In this document: positions 26,903-37,692 of the stretch, piece after piece
Layout: each line of letters begins with the position of its first letter
Position numbering within the stretch: the first letter of the stretch is position 1
NCBI RefSeq assembly: GCF_014636095.1
Contig: NZ_BMDV01000001.1
Span: forward strand, 786,622-850,621
Source of the DNA: Acinetobacter modestus
GTDB lineage: Bacteria > Pseudomonadota > Gammaproteobacteria > Pseudomonadales > Moraxellaceae
Reading direction: 5' to 3'
Length of the DNA stretch: 64,000 nucleotides
Program-made: the position numbers and the translations under genes
Notes under the pieces: model-generated
What the model was told of the DNA's origin: nothing
The model's input: only the letters and a program-made list of their open reading frames with translations
Databases searched by the model: none

Positions 26903-29473
26903 CTATTTACCACCAAATACATATGCAACACCTACGCGACCACCGAACTCATTTCCACCAGCGAAACCAAAAGCACCACTTGCTGAAAGACGGTCTGTAA
27001 ACGCAGTTACTACACCAACTGATCCAGCAGTTTCACCTTCATAATGACCAACACCACCAAATATAGCTACTTGACCAGGTTGAATACTCGGTACTGCTTG
27101 TTGCGCAGCTAATGAAATTGCAATACCACGATAGGCAGTACGTTGTACGTCATCAATACGTGTATTTAATTGGTTAGCACGTCCATCAGTGTAAGCATTA
27201 GCAGACGCTAAAGTTGCCGCAGATTTAGTATCAGTATAACCATTTGCTGATGTTAAAGTTGCTGCTGCTTTAGTATCAGTGTAACCATTTGCTGATGTTA
27301 AAGTTGCTGCTGCTTTAGTATCAGTGTAACCATTTGCTGATGTTAAAGTTGCTGCATCTGCTGCTGCAAAGTCAGTACGAATTGCTGTATCTGCTGCTTC
27401 ACGAGCAGTTTTTTCCGCTTCAACTTTACCATCAGTATAAGCATTTGCTGCTGCTGCAACATTTGTTACACGAGTGTCTAATGCTGTAATATCAGATGTG
27501 TTCTTTGCAATGTCAGATGTGTTCTTTGCAATGTCAGATGTGTTCTTTGCAATGTCAGACGTGTTCTTTGCAATGTCAGACGTGTTCTTTGCAATGTCAG
27601 ACGTGTTCTTTGCAATGTCAGACGTGTTCTTTGCAATGTCAGACGAATGTTGATCTAAAGTTGTTTTAACATTAGTACCATCAACAATAATCTCGTCAGT
27701 TGTAATACCATTTGCATTAACAGTTGTTGATTTACCTGATACTGTATCTTTTACTACAATACCATTAGCTGTCAAAGTCGTATTTTTATCTGAAGTTACA
27801 GTACCATCAGCTGCCGTCACTTTAGATTTAGCAACTGTTCCGTAAGTATTTACACCACCAGTTGAATCAACAATACCTGTGCTAACTGATTGGTTGTTAA
27901 TATCGACTGGTGTACCAGTACCTACATTCACATTAATAGCTTCACCATTGTTCAATGTACCATTAACAGTTACAGCATCCTGTTGAGTTTTGATTTCACC
28001 ATATGTTACAGCTTTATCAGTTACTTCCTTAACTGTCGCAGTTGTTGTATTTAACACTGATTGAGTTTGTGTTGTACCACCAGCAGTTGGTGCAACAGTT
28101 TTACCCAAAGCGGCAATAACTGTAGTATCCGTATATTCAGTAGCTACACCTGCTGTGATAGTATAATAAGTACTTACCCCGTTAGATTGAGTTTCATAAA
28201 TAGTAGTACCATTCACATCATAACGTGCAGTTAAACGATTAGCACTTGGGGCTGTGTTTGTTGTTACAATTGAACTTGTAGTACCTAAATCAACTAAAGA
28301 AGTTTTTACACTACCAGCAGTCAACTTACCAGTTACATCAGCATCGTTCTTTACAGTAAAGAAACCATTTACAGTTGCTGCTTTTGTTACATTCAATGAA
28401 TCAAGTGTTGATGCACCAGCAGTTAATGTGCCAGTTACTGTAGCATTCTGATTTACAATCAATGAATCAAGTGTTGATGCACCAGCAGTTAATTTCGCTA
28501 CTGTTGTATCACCAGTTACCTTCAAACCAGCTTTAGCATCAAGTAAACCATTTACTGTAGTTTTTTGAAGATCTGTATCACCACTAGCAGTTAATTTCGC
28601 TACTGTTGTATCACCAGTTACCTTCAAACCAGCTTTAGCATCAAGTAAACCATTTACTGTAGTTTTTTGAAGATCTGTATCACCACTAGCAGTTAATTTC
28701 GCTACTGTTGTATCACCAGCAGTTAATTTTGCTACTGTTGTATCACCAGTTACATTCAATATACCATTAGTTGATACACCTGCTGCACTTACTGTAGTTG
28801 TGTTTGTAACACCGTTATCAGTTTTAGTAATACTTAAGCGATAGTCTTCAGATGTATTATTACGCCCTAAAGTTAAATCTTGTACTTTATTGACTGAAGA
28901 TGCAACGAAACCATTATCAACTGTAGCACCTAAAATTGGACCAGTTAAACTTCCTGGAATAATTACACCATTTGCATCGTATTGTGCAGATGCAGTTTGC
29001 GATGTCGTCCATGATTGTTGACCAGTTTGTTCAGAAGTATTCAACTGGAATTTATTTTGATTAATAACTTGCGCATCTACAGAACGTGTCTGATCTTGTG
29101 TATCTACACGATTTTGACTAAATGGTTGTGTCGTATTCGAAAATGCAGGATTAACTGTAGGAATAACTAAATCTGCACCTGTTGATACAGGAGCAGCAGT
29201 AAGAATTGTTGATGTACCACCATTAACAGCTAAATTACCATTAATTGTAGTATTTGTATTAATAATTGTTCCACCTGAAGAATTTACATCTGATGTAATT
29301 AAAGTGGTAGGATTTGTAACGCCTTTAATCACATTAAATGCACCGAAGCTACCATCATTGTTATCAACAATAACATTCACATTATCAATATCAGATATAT
29401 TCGTATCAGCATATACAGCGCTTGTTAAACTTATTGCGATTGCGATCGCTGAAAGTTGAAAAGATTTTTTCAT
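26903..29473 (-). CDS. YadA-like trimeric autotransporter adhesin
   Basis: Surface adhesin, type Vc secretion. From the ATG at 29473 (856 residues) a signal peptide follows (MKKSFQLSAIAIAISL, cleavage near VYA). The passenger is rich in Thr, Val, Asn and Asp and nearly free of Cys. It contains 34-residue repeats (DNA period 102 bp), a stalk with seven SDIAKNT heptads, 15-residue repeats (TLTSANGYTDTKAAA) and a C-terminal YadA anchor of about 90 residues (RGIAISLAAQQAVPSIQPG to VGVAYVFGGK). The frame to 29533 only adds a non-signal leader. Smaller than the well-known Acinetobacter Ata adhesin. Confidence 0.9.
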   Translation of the reverse strand: MKKSFQLSAIAIAISLTSAVYADTNISDIDNVNVIVDNNDGSFGAFNVIKGVTNPTTLITSDVNSSGGTIINTNTTINGNLAVNGGTSTILTAAPVSTGADLVIPTVNPAFSNTTQPFSQNRVDTQDQTRSVDAQVINQNKFQLNTSEQTGQQSWTTSQTASAQYDANGVIIPGSLTGPILGATVDNGFVASSVNKVQDLTLGRNNTSEDYRLSITKTDNGVTNTTTVSAAGVSTNGILNVTGDTTVAKLTAGDTTVAKLTASGDTDLQKTTVNGLLDAKAGLKVTGDTTVAKLTASGDTDLQKTTVNGLLDAKAGLKVTGDTTVAKLTAGASTLDSLIVNQNATVTGTLTAGASTLDSLNVTKAATVNGFFTVKNDADVTGKLTAGSVKTSLVDLGTTSSIVTTNTAPSANRLTARYDVNGTTIYETQSNGVSTYYTITAGVATEYTDTTVIAALGKTVAPTAGGTTQTQSVLNTTTATVKEVTDKAVTYGEIKTQQDAVTVNGTLNNGEAINVNVGTGTPVDINNQSVSTGIVDSTGGVNTYGTVAKSKVTAADGTVTSDKNTTLTANGIVVKDTVSGKSTTVNANGITTDEIIVDGTNVKTTLDQHSSDIAKNTSDIAKNTSDIAKNTSDIAKNTSDIAKNTSDIAKNTSDIAKNTSDITALDTRVTNVAAAANAYTDGKVEAEKTAREAADTAIRTDFAAADAATLTSANGYTDTKAAATLTSANGYTDTKAAATLTSANGYTDTKSAATLASANAYTDGRANQLNTRIDDVQRTAYRGIAISLAAQQAVPSIQPGQVAIFGGVGHYEGETAGSVGVVTAFTDRLSASGAFGFAGGNEFGGRVGVAYVFGGK
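27210..27356 (-). repeat. 45-bp coding repeats in the autotransporter
   Basis: Three near-identical copies of a 45-bp unit encoding TLTSANGYTDTKAAA, with a diverged fourth copy (TLASANAYTDG) at the low-coordinate end. Boundaries approximate. Confidence 0.75.
27497..27643 (-). repeat. Seven tandem 21-bp repeats encoding SDIAKNT
   Basis: Seven exact-length units of 21 bp. Units 1-3 (low coordinates) carry a T where units 4-7 carry a C at the codon edge, and they are otherwise identical. Encodes a coiled-coil heptad in the autotransporter stalk. Confidence 0.92.
28485..28700 (-). repeat. Two 102-bp direct repeats (34 residues) in the autotransporter passenger
   Basis: The unit starting at 28485 recurs at 28587 and begins again at 28689, an exact 102-bp period. 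It encodes the TVAKLTASGDTDLQKTTVNG type repeat followed by LLDAKAGLKVTGD. Confidence 0.85.
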
Positions 29474-29509
29474 TAAAAGACATCCTATTTTTGAAGTATA
29501 AACTTGTAA

Positions 29510-29570
29510 TAACACTAAAAGATGCTTAACCATTGATCTGGAGTTTAGGCTAAGAAATCTTTTAGTGTTA
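29510..29570 (-). promoter_or_regulatory. Long stem-loop in the autotransporter leader
   Basis: TAACACTAAAAGAT at 29510-29523 pairs perfectly with 29557-29570. The intervening bases offer further pairing (GCTTAACC with GGCTAAG, imperfect). A second palindrome TTAACTT-TTT-AAGTTAA follows at 29578-29594. The stem ends 37 bases before the start codon. Could be a leader structure controlling translation or a terminator of an upstream leader. The rest of the 29595-29843 gap is AT-rich and shows nothing else. Confidence 0.5.
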
Positions 29571-29843
29571 ATTCTGCTTAACTTTTTAAGTTAATGGTCT
29601 AAAGACAGAGCTTTTCATGTTGCTGAAAAAGTAACTGCTCATACTCTAAACACCCCTTGTCTCGGATTCTAATTTCACTTTAAATTTTTATCAATCAATA
29701 TTTGATTTAAAATTTCATTTTTCTTCATACTTTTTACTAATAATTAAATCAAAGTAATAAAAAATTACGATTAGAACAAAATATCCATATAAAATTTATC
29801 ATTAGGTTAATTTTATAAATCAAAATTTGATTCATAAAATGAT

Positions 29844-30284
29844 ATGATCATTTATCAATATACTATGGTGAGAAACGCTCTTAAGATGCAGGAAATCAAC
29901 GAAAAAAAGGCTTTTAGTCAACGACTGAAACAACAGCTTTTAGAGCAGAACTGGCCTGTTAACAGCCCAACTTGGTTGGCTCGAGAGTTCAACATACGCT
30001 ATAACGGTCATTCTATTAGTGTGCAAACTGCGAGTAACTGGTTATCAGGTACGGCAATACCTAACCAAGATAAATTACAAATTTTGGCTGCGTGGCTAGA
30101 CATTTCCACACAATGGTTACGTTTCGGAGAAGTAAGTCCTACCTCAAAAAACTGCACAAAAAATGACCATAAAAAAATTCAGTTTTACTTAGATGATCTA
30201 CCTAAAAAAATTGGATTATTAAGTCCAAAGCAAAAACAAATAATTTATGAAATCGTAAATGAATTTTTATCACAGAACGAATAA
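29844..30284 (+). CDS. Helix-turn-helix regulator (phage-repressor-like)
   Basis: Probable DNA-binding regulator of 146 residues, or about 132 if it starts at the in-frame ATG at 29886. None of the candidate starts has a strong ribosome site. Residues about 20-95 resemble an XRE-type helix-turn-helix: FSQRLKQQLLEQNWPVN, WLAREFNIRYNGHSIS, then VQTASNWLSGTAIPNQDKL and ILAAWLDISTQWLRFG, the arrangement of phage-type repressors. The C-terminus is short and basic, with no peptidase domain. Divergent from the autotransporter and convergent with a 57-residue gene. Control of the adhesin is a positional guess. Confidence 0.75.
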   Translation: MIIYQYTMVRNALKMQEINEKKAFSQRLKQQLLEQNWPVNSPTWLAREFNIRYNGHSISVQTASNWLSGTAIPNQDKLQILAAWLDISTQWLRFGEVSPTSKNCTKNDHKKIQFYLDDLPKKIGLLSPKQKQIIYEIVNEFLSQNE

Positions 30285-30288
30285 AAAT

Positions 30289-30462
30289 TTATTTACTCGT
30301 TCTTAAGAGTAATTGTTTTAAATGCCAATTTTCCTTTTGCAATTGCTCCAATTCTTTTAGTAAAGATTCATATCTAATTTTACAAGAATAAAGGTTTTGC
30401 ACTTCTTTTACTGGATAAAGTGCGTAACCTATATTTTCATTTTTTAATTTAGTTTTTAACAA
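30289..30462 (-). CDS. Small coiled-coil protein, 57 residues, TTG start
   Basis: A short gene starting with TTG. A near-ideal GGAGGAG ribosome site lies 5-7 bases upstream (30465-30475), far stronger than that of its neighbours. The product begins MLKTKLKNENIGYALYPVKE and continues with a leucine-rich heptad region (YESLLKELEQLQKENWHLKQ) that predicts a coiled coil or leucine zipper. It ends 4 bases from the stop of the convergent regulator. No family recognised. A partner or antagonist of that regulator is conceivable. Confidence 0.6.
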   Translation of the reverse strand: MLKTKLKNENIGYALYPVKEVQNLYSCKIRYESLLKELEQLQKENWHLKQLLLRTSK

Positions 30463-30720
30463 GATACTCCTCCTCGTTTAATAATTTTACCACTCTACTT
30501 ATTAAGAGTTTAATTTTTAAGTATATTTACAAATTACACTATTTATATTTAATAAAAACATCATCCTCCACTTGAATACAAGTATAAGTATTACTTTTAT
30601 TTCAAAATAGTTAAAATTTCTCGTAAATAAAATAATGTGTAGATTATTATACTTTTTTGTAAAAATTTCTATACCCCAAATGAGGTATGTCAAAAAATGT
30701 CATTTTATTATTAAGAAATA

Positions 30721-30750
30721 AAAATCCCTGCATTAGCAGGGATTTTTTTA
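30721..30750 (-). terminator. Terminator of the groESL operon
   Basis: AAAATCCCTGC and GCAGGGATTTT form an 11-bp stem around ATTA, 20 bases past the groEL stop, with T-rich sequence on both sides. Confidence 0.85.
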
Positions 30751-30769
30751 ATCTAGGAAGAAGATGTAA

Positions 30770-32422
<1,653 letters not shown>

Positions 32423-32464
32423 TTAAATACTGAATCTGAAAATAAATTTGAGTTATGTGTCGAG

Positions 32465-32755
32465 TTAGCCTTCAAGCACAGCTAAGATGTCCGACTCTTT
32501 CATGATCAAGAGTTCTTCACCACTTACTTTTACTGTTGTACCTGCATAAGTACCGAACAATACTTTGTCACCAACTTTAACGTCTAAAGCACGAACGCCA
32601 TTGTCAGTAATCTGACCATTACCGACTGCGATTACTTCACCTTGAGAAGGTTTCTCAGCAGCAGAACCCGGAAGTAAAATACCACCAGCCGTTTTAGTTT
32701 CTTCTTCTACGCGACGAATCACAACACGATCATGTAATGGACGAATGTTGCTCAT
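32465..32755 (-). CDS. groS: Co-chaperonin GroES
   Basis: Heptameric lid for GroEL. From the ATG at 32755 it is 96 residues: [37 protein letters not shown] including the mobile loop, [15 protein letters not shown], and [14 protein letters not shown]. The longer frame adds four residues only. First gene of groESL. Confidence 0.98.
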   Translation of the reverse strand: MSNIRPLHDRVVIRRVEEETKTAGGILLPGSAAEKPSQGEVIAVGNGQITDNGVRALDVKVGDKVLFGTYAGTTVKVSGEELLIMKESDILAVLEG

Positions 32756-32840
32756 AGTTAACTCCATCAGACTTAGTCTTATTGATTAATGTGTGTCGCC
32801 AGTTCATGGCAACACATATAAAATTTTGATATGCCACTTT

Positions 32841-32872
32841 TGTGGGGTTAAAAAAAATGGCTTCAAGGGGGA
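32841..32872 (-). promoter_or_regulatory. Sigma-32 (RpoH) type heat-shock promoter of groESL
   Basis: Read on the minus strand, CCCCCTTGAAG (-35) is followed after 13 bases by CCCCACAA (-10), close to the RpoH consensus CTTGAA and CCCCAT. It lies about 90 bases upstream of groES. I see no CIRCE element, so control by RpoH is the likely mode. Confidence 0.8.
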
Positions 32873-32944
32873 AATTAAAAAAAAATCTATTTAAAGATGT
32901 TTTTTTAAACACAATCACATGATCTTGCCGAATTAAGCACCATT

Positions 32945-33700
32945 TCATGATCGAAGAAAGATTTTCTGTTTTTCATCAAACCAATAATGTTCAATTGTTC
33001 CGTCATCTAAAATCACGTTAAAACTATTTGAGAATCCAAAACGCAAACGATCTGAAGTTGCTGTTCCAGCATGAATATCTAAAATAGGATGGTTAAATCC
33101 TAATTGAAAAATTTGATTTAAATCATGAACAGCAACTTTGTGTAGATGTCCATGTAACAAACCAAACAACCCTGTCTCACCCCAACGTTCTAATGCAATT
33201 TTAGCGAGAACAGGACAATCTCTATCTCCATGTTCATTTGGGAAGGTATAAAAAGGCTGATGGAAAGTAACCAATTTTATTTTATTTGTGGGTGCATTTT
33301 TTAGCTTGGTGTCCGTTTCATGAATTTGCTCAAGGGAAATATGCCCTCGGGTATGATATCTCCGACGAATACTATTCATACCAACAATATAAAAATGCTC
33401 CGTTTCTAAAGTGGACTCTAAACGGCCAAAAAATGCTTGGTAACGTACAAATGGAGAGAAGAAGCGATTCCAGACATGATAAAGCGGAATATCATGATTA
33501 CCAGGGACAACAAGATATGGGATATGTAAAGAATCTAAAAACTGACGGCAATCATAAAATTGCTTGAAACGTGCACGCTGGGTTAAATCACCACTGATTA
33601 TAATTGCCTCTGGGCGTTTTTGTTGGCAAAACAGTTGTATCGCTTGAATACATTCTTCACGCTCAGTACCAAAATGTAGATCAGATAGGTGTAACAACAT
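32945..33700 (-). CDS. Metallophosphoesterase (CpdA-like cyclic nucleotide phosphodiesterase family)
   Basis: Calcineurin-like phosphoesterase of 251 residues. The five metal-binding motifs are visible: LSDLHFG near 5, ISGDLTQ near 36, VPGNHDIP near 65, TFHQPF near 150 and HGHLHKVAVH near 185. Related to cAMP phosphodiesterases but also to lipid phosphoesterases. It overlaps the end of the lipid kinase gene upstream by 20 bases, so the two are co-translated, hinting at a lipid-linked role (inference). Confidence 0.85.
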   Translation of the reverse strand: MLLHLSDLHFGTEREECIQAIQLFCQQKRPEAIIISGDLTQRARFKQFYDCRQFLDSLHIPYLVVPGNHDIPLYHVWNRFFSPFVRYQAFFGRLESTLETEHFYIVGMNSIRRRYHTRGHISLEQIHETDTKLKNAPTNKIKLVTFHQPFYTFPNEHGDRDCPVLAKIALERWGETGLFGLLHGHLHKVAVHDLNQIFQLGFNHPILDIHAGTATSDRLRFGFSNSFNVILDDGTIEHYWFDEKQKIFLRS

Positions 33701-34619
33701 TTGGAACCATCACTTTCAAGGCTGATTTTTTTACTGAGAACGTTAAAGGTGGTTGCATATCCACTAATTCCCCATCGACTGCGACAGTAAGTTTGGCCTT
33801 TTTACAGTCAACCTGTATTTGTTCGGCACAAAAAGAATAGACGTCCGATGCTTGATCGATTTCCCCTTGAACAAGTTTCCATAACATTTTTAATAAACTG
33901 ATTCGGTCACTTTTAGCAACAACAATTCCAGCTAACTTGCCTTTTGCAGCACACTCAGCAACTCTTAATTTCATATCCTCTAATTGCAACTGATTATTAC
34001 CAAAGAATATTAACGGAGTAGCTAAAGGATATTTTTTCCCATCCACAGTGAGTGCGAGTTTTAATGATTTATGTTCGCGCAATAACACATCTAACGCCGA
34101 AGTATAGGCATGTAGAGGAAAGCGCCCTAAATACTGGTTATATAGTTCACGCTTCTTAATAAATAAAGGATACAAACCTAAACTGGCATTGTTCAAATAA
34201 ATTTGATCATTAATTGTTGCAACATGAACTTCGCGTGGTTGACCCACTGCGATTACTTCTGCTGCTAGAGCCACATCAATCGGAATATCTAAAGCACGTG
34301 CAACATAATTAAACGTACCTAAAGGCATTATTCCCACTGGAATATTGGTATGCATTAACTTTTTTGCTACAGCATTTAATGTACCATCACCACCTGCAGC
34401 AACAACTACGCCACGCGCATGTTCTTGTTGATGCCGAGATAAAACATTATTCATCATTTCATCAAAATTAATGTGCGGATTTAATTCAAAAACCTGAATT
34501 TCAAATCCTTTTTGACTCCAAAAAGCCATAAGAGCTTCATACTGGTCTTCTTGCTGTGCTGCATGAAAGCCAGACTTTTGATTGTAAATTATGGACAAGG
34601 GCCGTAAATTCTGAGTCAT
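33681..34619 (-). CDS. Diacylglycerol/sphingosine kinase-like lipid kinase (YegS/BmrU family)
   Basis: Soluble ATP-dependent lipid kinase family. The 312 residues show IIYNQKSG at the N-terminus, the nucleotide motif VVAAGGDGTLNAVAKKL near 88 and GIMPLGTFNYVARAL near 115. The C-terminal beta-sandwich ends in a VAVDGELV type motif. No membrane helix. It overlaps the metallophosphoesterase gene. Exact lipid substrate unknown. Confidence 0.87.
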   Translation of the reverse strand: MTQNLRPLSIIYNQKSGFHAAQQEDQYEALMAFWSQKGFEIQVFELNPHINFDEMMNNVLSRHQQEHARGVVVAAGGDGTLNAVAKKLMHTNIPVGIMPLGTFNYVARALDIPIDVALAAEVIAVGQPREVHVATINDQIYLNNASLGLYPLFIKKRELYNQYLGRFPLHAYTSALDVLLREHKSLKLALTVDGKKYPLATPLIFFGNNQLQLEDMKLRVAECAAKGKLAGIVVAKSDRISLLKMLWKLVQGEIDQASDVYSFCAEQIQVDCKKAKLTVAVDGELVDMQPPLTFSVKKSALKVMVPNVVTPI

Positions 34620-35014
34620 ACCTAACAGCCTTAAAGATAAATCACCAGTATTTTTGTTTATAAAATCAACAATTAAAAGTTTGTTTATGTAAATTTTGGA
34701 TGAGCATTATTCAATTTATCAATAATAATTCTCAAAAAAATAAACAAACTTATCTAGTTGTTTTTAATAGTAATTTAAAATAAAAATAATACACATAAAA
34801 AAATTACATATAGGACTAAAAAATACTCAATTTACGCAAAAACAATATGTTACCCATAAATATACACTCTTAGATTAATACTCTATCAAGCACGGTAGTC
34901 TTATTTTTTTTACGATTTTATGCTTTAATACAGCCACTTTTTTTACTTCATCTATTTTCATTGTCATCCAATGAATAGAATTGTACGTCGTACACACTTT
35001 AAAAAGGCATCACC
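34620..35014. other. 395-bp AT-rich regulatory gap upstream of pckG
   Basis: No gene seen. It separates the divergent lipid kinase and pckG. Strongly AT-rich up to 34850. The only distinct element is the palindrome at 34982-34994. Confidence 0.6.
34982..34994 (+). promoter_or_regulatory. Perfect palindrome in the pckG leader
   Basis: TGTACGTCGTACA, a 13-base perfect palindrome centred 27 bases before the pckG start. Position and symmetry suit a repressor operator or a leader element. I do not know the protein that would bind. Confidence 0.4.
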
Positions 35015-36844
35015 ATGACCCAAGTGAACGCACCAGAATTCGTTCGTCACCCTAAGCTTATTGCATGGGTGGAAGAAATTGCAAAATTAACCAAACCAGC
35101 AAAAATCGAATGGTGTGACGGAAGCGCGGAAGAATATCAACGTCTGATCGACTTGATGATCGCTAACGGCACCATGCAACAACTTAACCAAGAAAAACAT
35201 CCTGGTTCTTATCTTGCAAATTCTGACCCTTCTGATGTTGCTCGTGTTGAAGATCGCACATATATCTGCTCTGAAAATCAAGAAGATGCTGGTGCAACAA
35301 ACAACTGGGTTGCGCCTGCTGAAATGCGTGCGAAATTAAACGGCTTATTTGATGGCGCAATGGAAGGTCGTACCATGTACGTAGTTCCTTTCTCTATGGG
35401 TCCTTTAGGAAGCCATATTGCACACATCGGTATCGAATTAACAGATTCACCTTACGTTGCTGTCAGCATGACAAAAATGGCGCGTATGGGTAAAGCAGTT
35501 TATGACGTATTAGGTACAGATGGTGAGTTTATCCCATGTGTTCATACAGTTGCTGCTCCATTGAAAGATGGTCAAAAAGATGTCGCTTGGCCATGTAACA
35601 ATGAAAAATACATTGTTCATTACCCAGAAACTCGTGAAATCTGGTCTTACGGTTCTGGTTATGGTGGTAATGCTTTACTTGGTAAAAAATGCCTAGCTTT
35701 ACGTATTGCTTCTGCAATGGGTCGTGAGCAAGGTTGGTTAGCTGAGCACATGCTTATTTTAGGCGTAACTAATCCACAAGGTGAGAAACACTACATCGCT
35801 GCGGCATTCCCTTCTGCGTGTGGTAAAACAAACTTTGCTATGTTGATTCCACCAGCAGGTTATGAAGGTTGGAAGATTGAAACTGTAGGTGACGATATTG
35901 CTTGGATCAAACCAGGTGAAGATGGTCGTTTATATGCAATCAATCCAGAAGCGGGTTTCTTCGGTGTTGCACCTGGTACAAATACCAAAACCAACCCGAA
36001 CTGTATGGCTACGTTAACTAAAGATGTTATTTATACGAACGTTGCTGTAACAGATAACGGTGAAATTTGGTGGGAAGGTCTTTCTAAAGAAGTTCCAGCA
36101 AACTTAACCAACTGGAAAGGTCAGCCTCACGTTGAAGGTGAAAAAGCGGCTCATCCAAATGCTCGCTTTACGGTTTCAGCTGGTCAATGCCCTTCTATCG
36201 ATGCTGACTGGGAAAATCCAGCAGGTGTACCAATCTCTGCATTCATCTTCGGTGGTCGTCGTGCAGATACAGTACCTTTAGTATCTGAAGCTTTTGACTG
36301 GGTTGATGGCGTTTATAAAGCTGCAACAATGGGTTCAGAAACAACAGCTGCTGCAGTTGGTCAACAAGGTATTGTTCGCCGTGATCCATTTGCAATGCTT
36401 CCTTTCGCTGGTTATAACATGGCTGACTACTTTGGTCACTGGTTACAACTCGGTCAAGAAGTTGGCGCTAAAGCAGAAGCTGCCGGTAACAAATTACCAA
36501 AAATCTTCAATGTAAACTGGTTCCGTCGTGATGCTGAAGGCAATTTCGTATGGCCTGGTTTCGGTCAAAACATGCGTGTTCTTGAGTGGATTATTGATCG
36601 TTGTGAAGGTCGTGCTGAAGCGACTGAGACTCCAATCGGTTATGTTCCAACTTACGAACAGTTGAACTGGACTGGTATTGATTTCTCTAAAGAGCAATTC
36701 AATACTGTTACAGCTCAAGATAAAGATCAATGGATCAAAGAGCTTGAAAGCCATACTGAGTTATTCACTAAACTTGGTGACCGCTTACCGCAAGCACTTA
36801 AAGATCGTCAAAATGAATTATTAGCAGCTGTTAAATCTGCTTAA
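35015..36844 (+). CDS. pckG: Phosphoenolpyruvate carboxykinase (GTP)
   Basis: Converts oxaloacetate and GTP to PEP, the entry step of gluconeogenesis. The 609 residues fit the GTP class. Visible are [15 protein letters not shown], the kinase-1a P-loop [14 protein letters not shown] with the hyper-reactive Cys, the Mn/GTP region [21 protein letters not shown] and [13 protein letters not shown] good AAGG ribosome site precedes the ATG. Stand-alone with its own terminator; gluconeogenic use of organic acids fits the organism. Confidence 0.97.
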   Translation: MTQVNAPEFVRHPKLIAWVEEIAKLTKPAKIEWCDGSAEEYQRLIDLMIANGTMQQLNQEKHPGSYLANSDPSDVARVEDRTYICSENQEDAGATNNWVAPAEMRAKLNGLFDGAMEGRTMYVVPFSMGPLGSHIAHIGIELTDSPYVAVSMTKMARMGKAVYDVLGTDGEFIPCVHTVAAPLKDGQKDVAWPCNNEKYIVHYPETREIWSYGSGYGGNALLGKKCLALRIASAMGREQGWLAEHMLILGVTNPQGEKHYIAAAFPSACGKTNFAMLIPPAGYEGWKIETVGDDIAWIKPGEDGRLYAINPEAGFFGVAPGTNTKTNPNCMATLTKDVIYTNVAVTDNGEIWWEGLSKEVPANLTNWKGQPHVEGEKAAHPNARFTVSAGQCPSIDADWENPAGVPISAFIFGGRRADTVPLVSEAFDWVDGVYKAATMGSETTAAAVGQQGIVRRDPFAMLPFAGYNMADYFGHWLQLGQEVGAKAEAAGNKLPKIFNVNWFRRDAEGNFVWPGFGQNMRVLEWIIDRCEGRAEATETPIGYVPTYEQLNWTGIDFSKEQFNTVTAQDKDQWIKELESHTELFTKLGDRLPQALKDRQNELLAAVKSA

Positions 36845-36855
36845 TCACTCTAGTT

Positions 36856-36916
36856 TCCCTCTTGATTAAAGAGGGATTAAGGGAGATTTGAAAAGGCCGC
36901 TTCGGCGGCCTTTTTA
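36856..36916 (+). terminator. Double-hairpin terminator of pckG
   Basis: A first stem TCCCTCTT/AAGAGGGA (36856-36876) is followed by AAAAGGCCGC-TTCG-GCGGCCTTTT (36891-36914), a UUCG tetraloop hairpin with a T-run. Confidence 0.88.
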
Positions 36917-37247
36917 TTTGGCGGATTCCGTAACGATGCACAACACATTTTTAGGTAGTTGAGAAAGCAATAGTTCTACCCCAACCAAAGAAACACCACA
37001 AACCATCAAAGTGGTGACACGTCGAAAATCGAAGATTTTGTTTTCATCATGACTAGAGATATCTTAAATAACAGACCTACCCAACCTTAATAACTAATAT
37101 GCTTATAACGGATACGCTGCCTAACTAAATCAAGTAATTTAGGCTAATGAACTGATATTTTATTATCCTTGTTATTTTTATTATTTATTGATAGTTTTAA
37201 GTTCAAATAAATCAATTATTTTAATTCCATTTTAATCAATCAGGTGT
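36917..37247. other. Non-coding start of the accessory insert
   Basis: No gene or integrase fragment seen in 330 bases. GCCTAAC at 37119-37125 followed by TCAAG and an inverted TTAGGC resembles the left half of an attC site, but the distance to the next core (about 180 bases) is long. Composition shifts from the flanking core genes. Confidence 0.45.
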
Positions 37248-37306
37248 CTTATGCAGCAGAATTTGGAATCTTATGTGTCACTTCTACCGCATAAGAGCAG
37301 TTAGGT
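37248..37306 (+). repeat. attC: attC-like recombination site preceding the TPR gene
   Basis: Imperfect 17-base inverted repeat (37248-37265 with 37279-37295, starting CTTATGC and ending GCATAAG) followed by the core GTTAGGT at 37300-37306. No RYYYAAC partner is clear on the left. The next gene starts 5 bases after the core, as in integron cassettes. Confidence 0.45.
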
Positions 37307-37311
37307 TCGCT

Positions 37312-37692
37312 ATGGAGACTGAAGATATCAATCATCAGTATTACAACGAGGGCGATAAGCTCTTCAAGGCTGGCCGATTTAATGAAGCCAGTAAATGCTT
37401 TCACCTTGCTCTTGAGCACTGGACAGAGGACTGGCAAGCCCTAATGGCTCTTGGCAACTGTTACTCGGAAATGCATAAACATCTTAAGGCTGAAGCCAGC
37501 TTCCGCAACGCACTAGATTACTGCCCTGAAAAGGAAAGGCCCGCCATACTCTTTAATCTCGGTAATGCGTTGTATGATCTTCAGAAATTCGTGGAAGCTG
37601 TAGAAGTCTATGCTCAAATCCCAAGTAGTCACGCTATCTTTGAGCTAGCTTCAAAAAATGCAATGCTGGCCAAGTCTCGGCTCTATCCGTAA
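37312..37692 (+). CDS. TPR-repeat protein in a putative gene cassette
   Basis: A 126-residue tetratricopeptide protein, with TPR-like units YNEGDKLFKAGRFNEASKCF, ALMALGNCYSEMHKHLKAEA and ILFNLGNALYDLQKFVEAVE. These mediate protein contacts. No signal peptide. I start at the ATG at 37312 because the upstream open codons fall within the attC-like inverted repeat. Its GC content is visibly higher than that of surrounding genes, which points to transfer. Bracketed by attC-like sites. Confidence 0.72.
   Translation: METEDINHQYYNEGDKLFKAGRFNEASKCFHLALEHWTEDWQALMALGNCYSEMHKHLKAEASFRNALDYCPEKERPAILFNLGNALYDLQKFVEAVEVYAQIPSSHAIFELASKNAMLAKSRLYP

Noticed and set aside
27210..27643. CRISPR array
   Set aside because: The repeats are tandem without spacers, in frame and coding for coiled-coil and passenger repeats of the adhesin.
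32730..32948. 72-codon frame upstream of groES
   Set aside because: Covers the heat-shock promoter and groES leader; residues look random and no ribosome site is seen.
37273..37692. Longer TPR gene starting at 37273
   Set aside because: The extra codons lie in the inverted repeat of the attC-like site; the ATG at 37312 follows the core as in cassettes.
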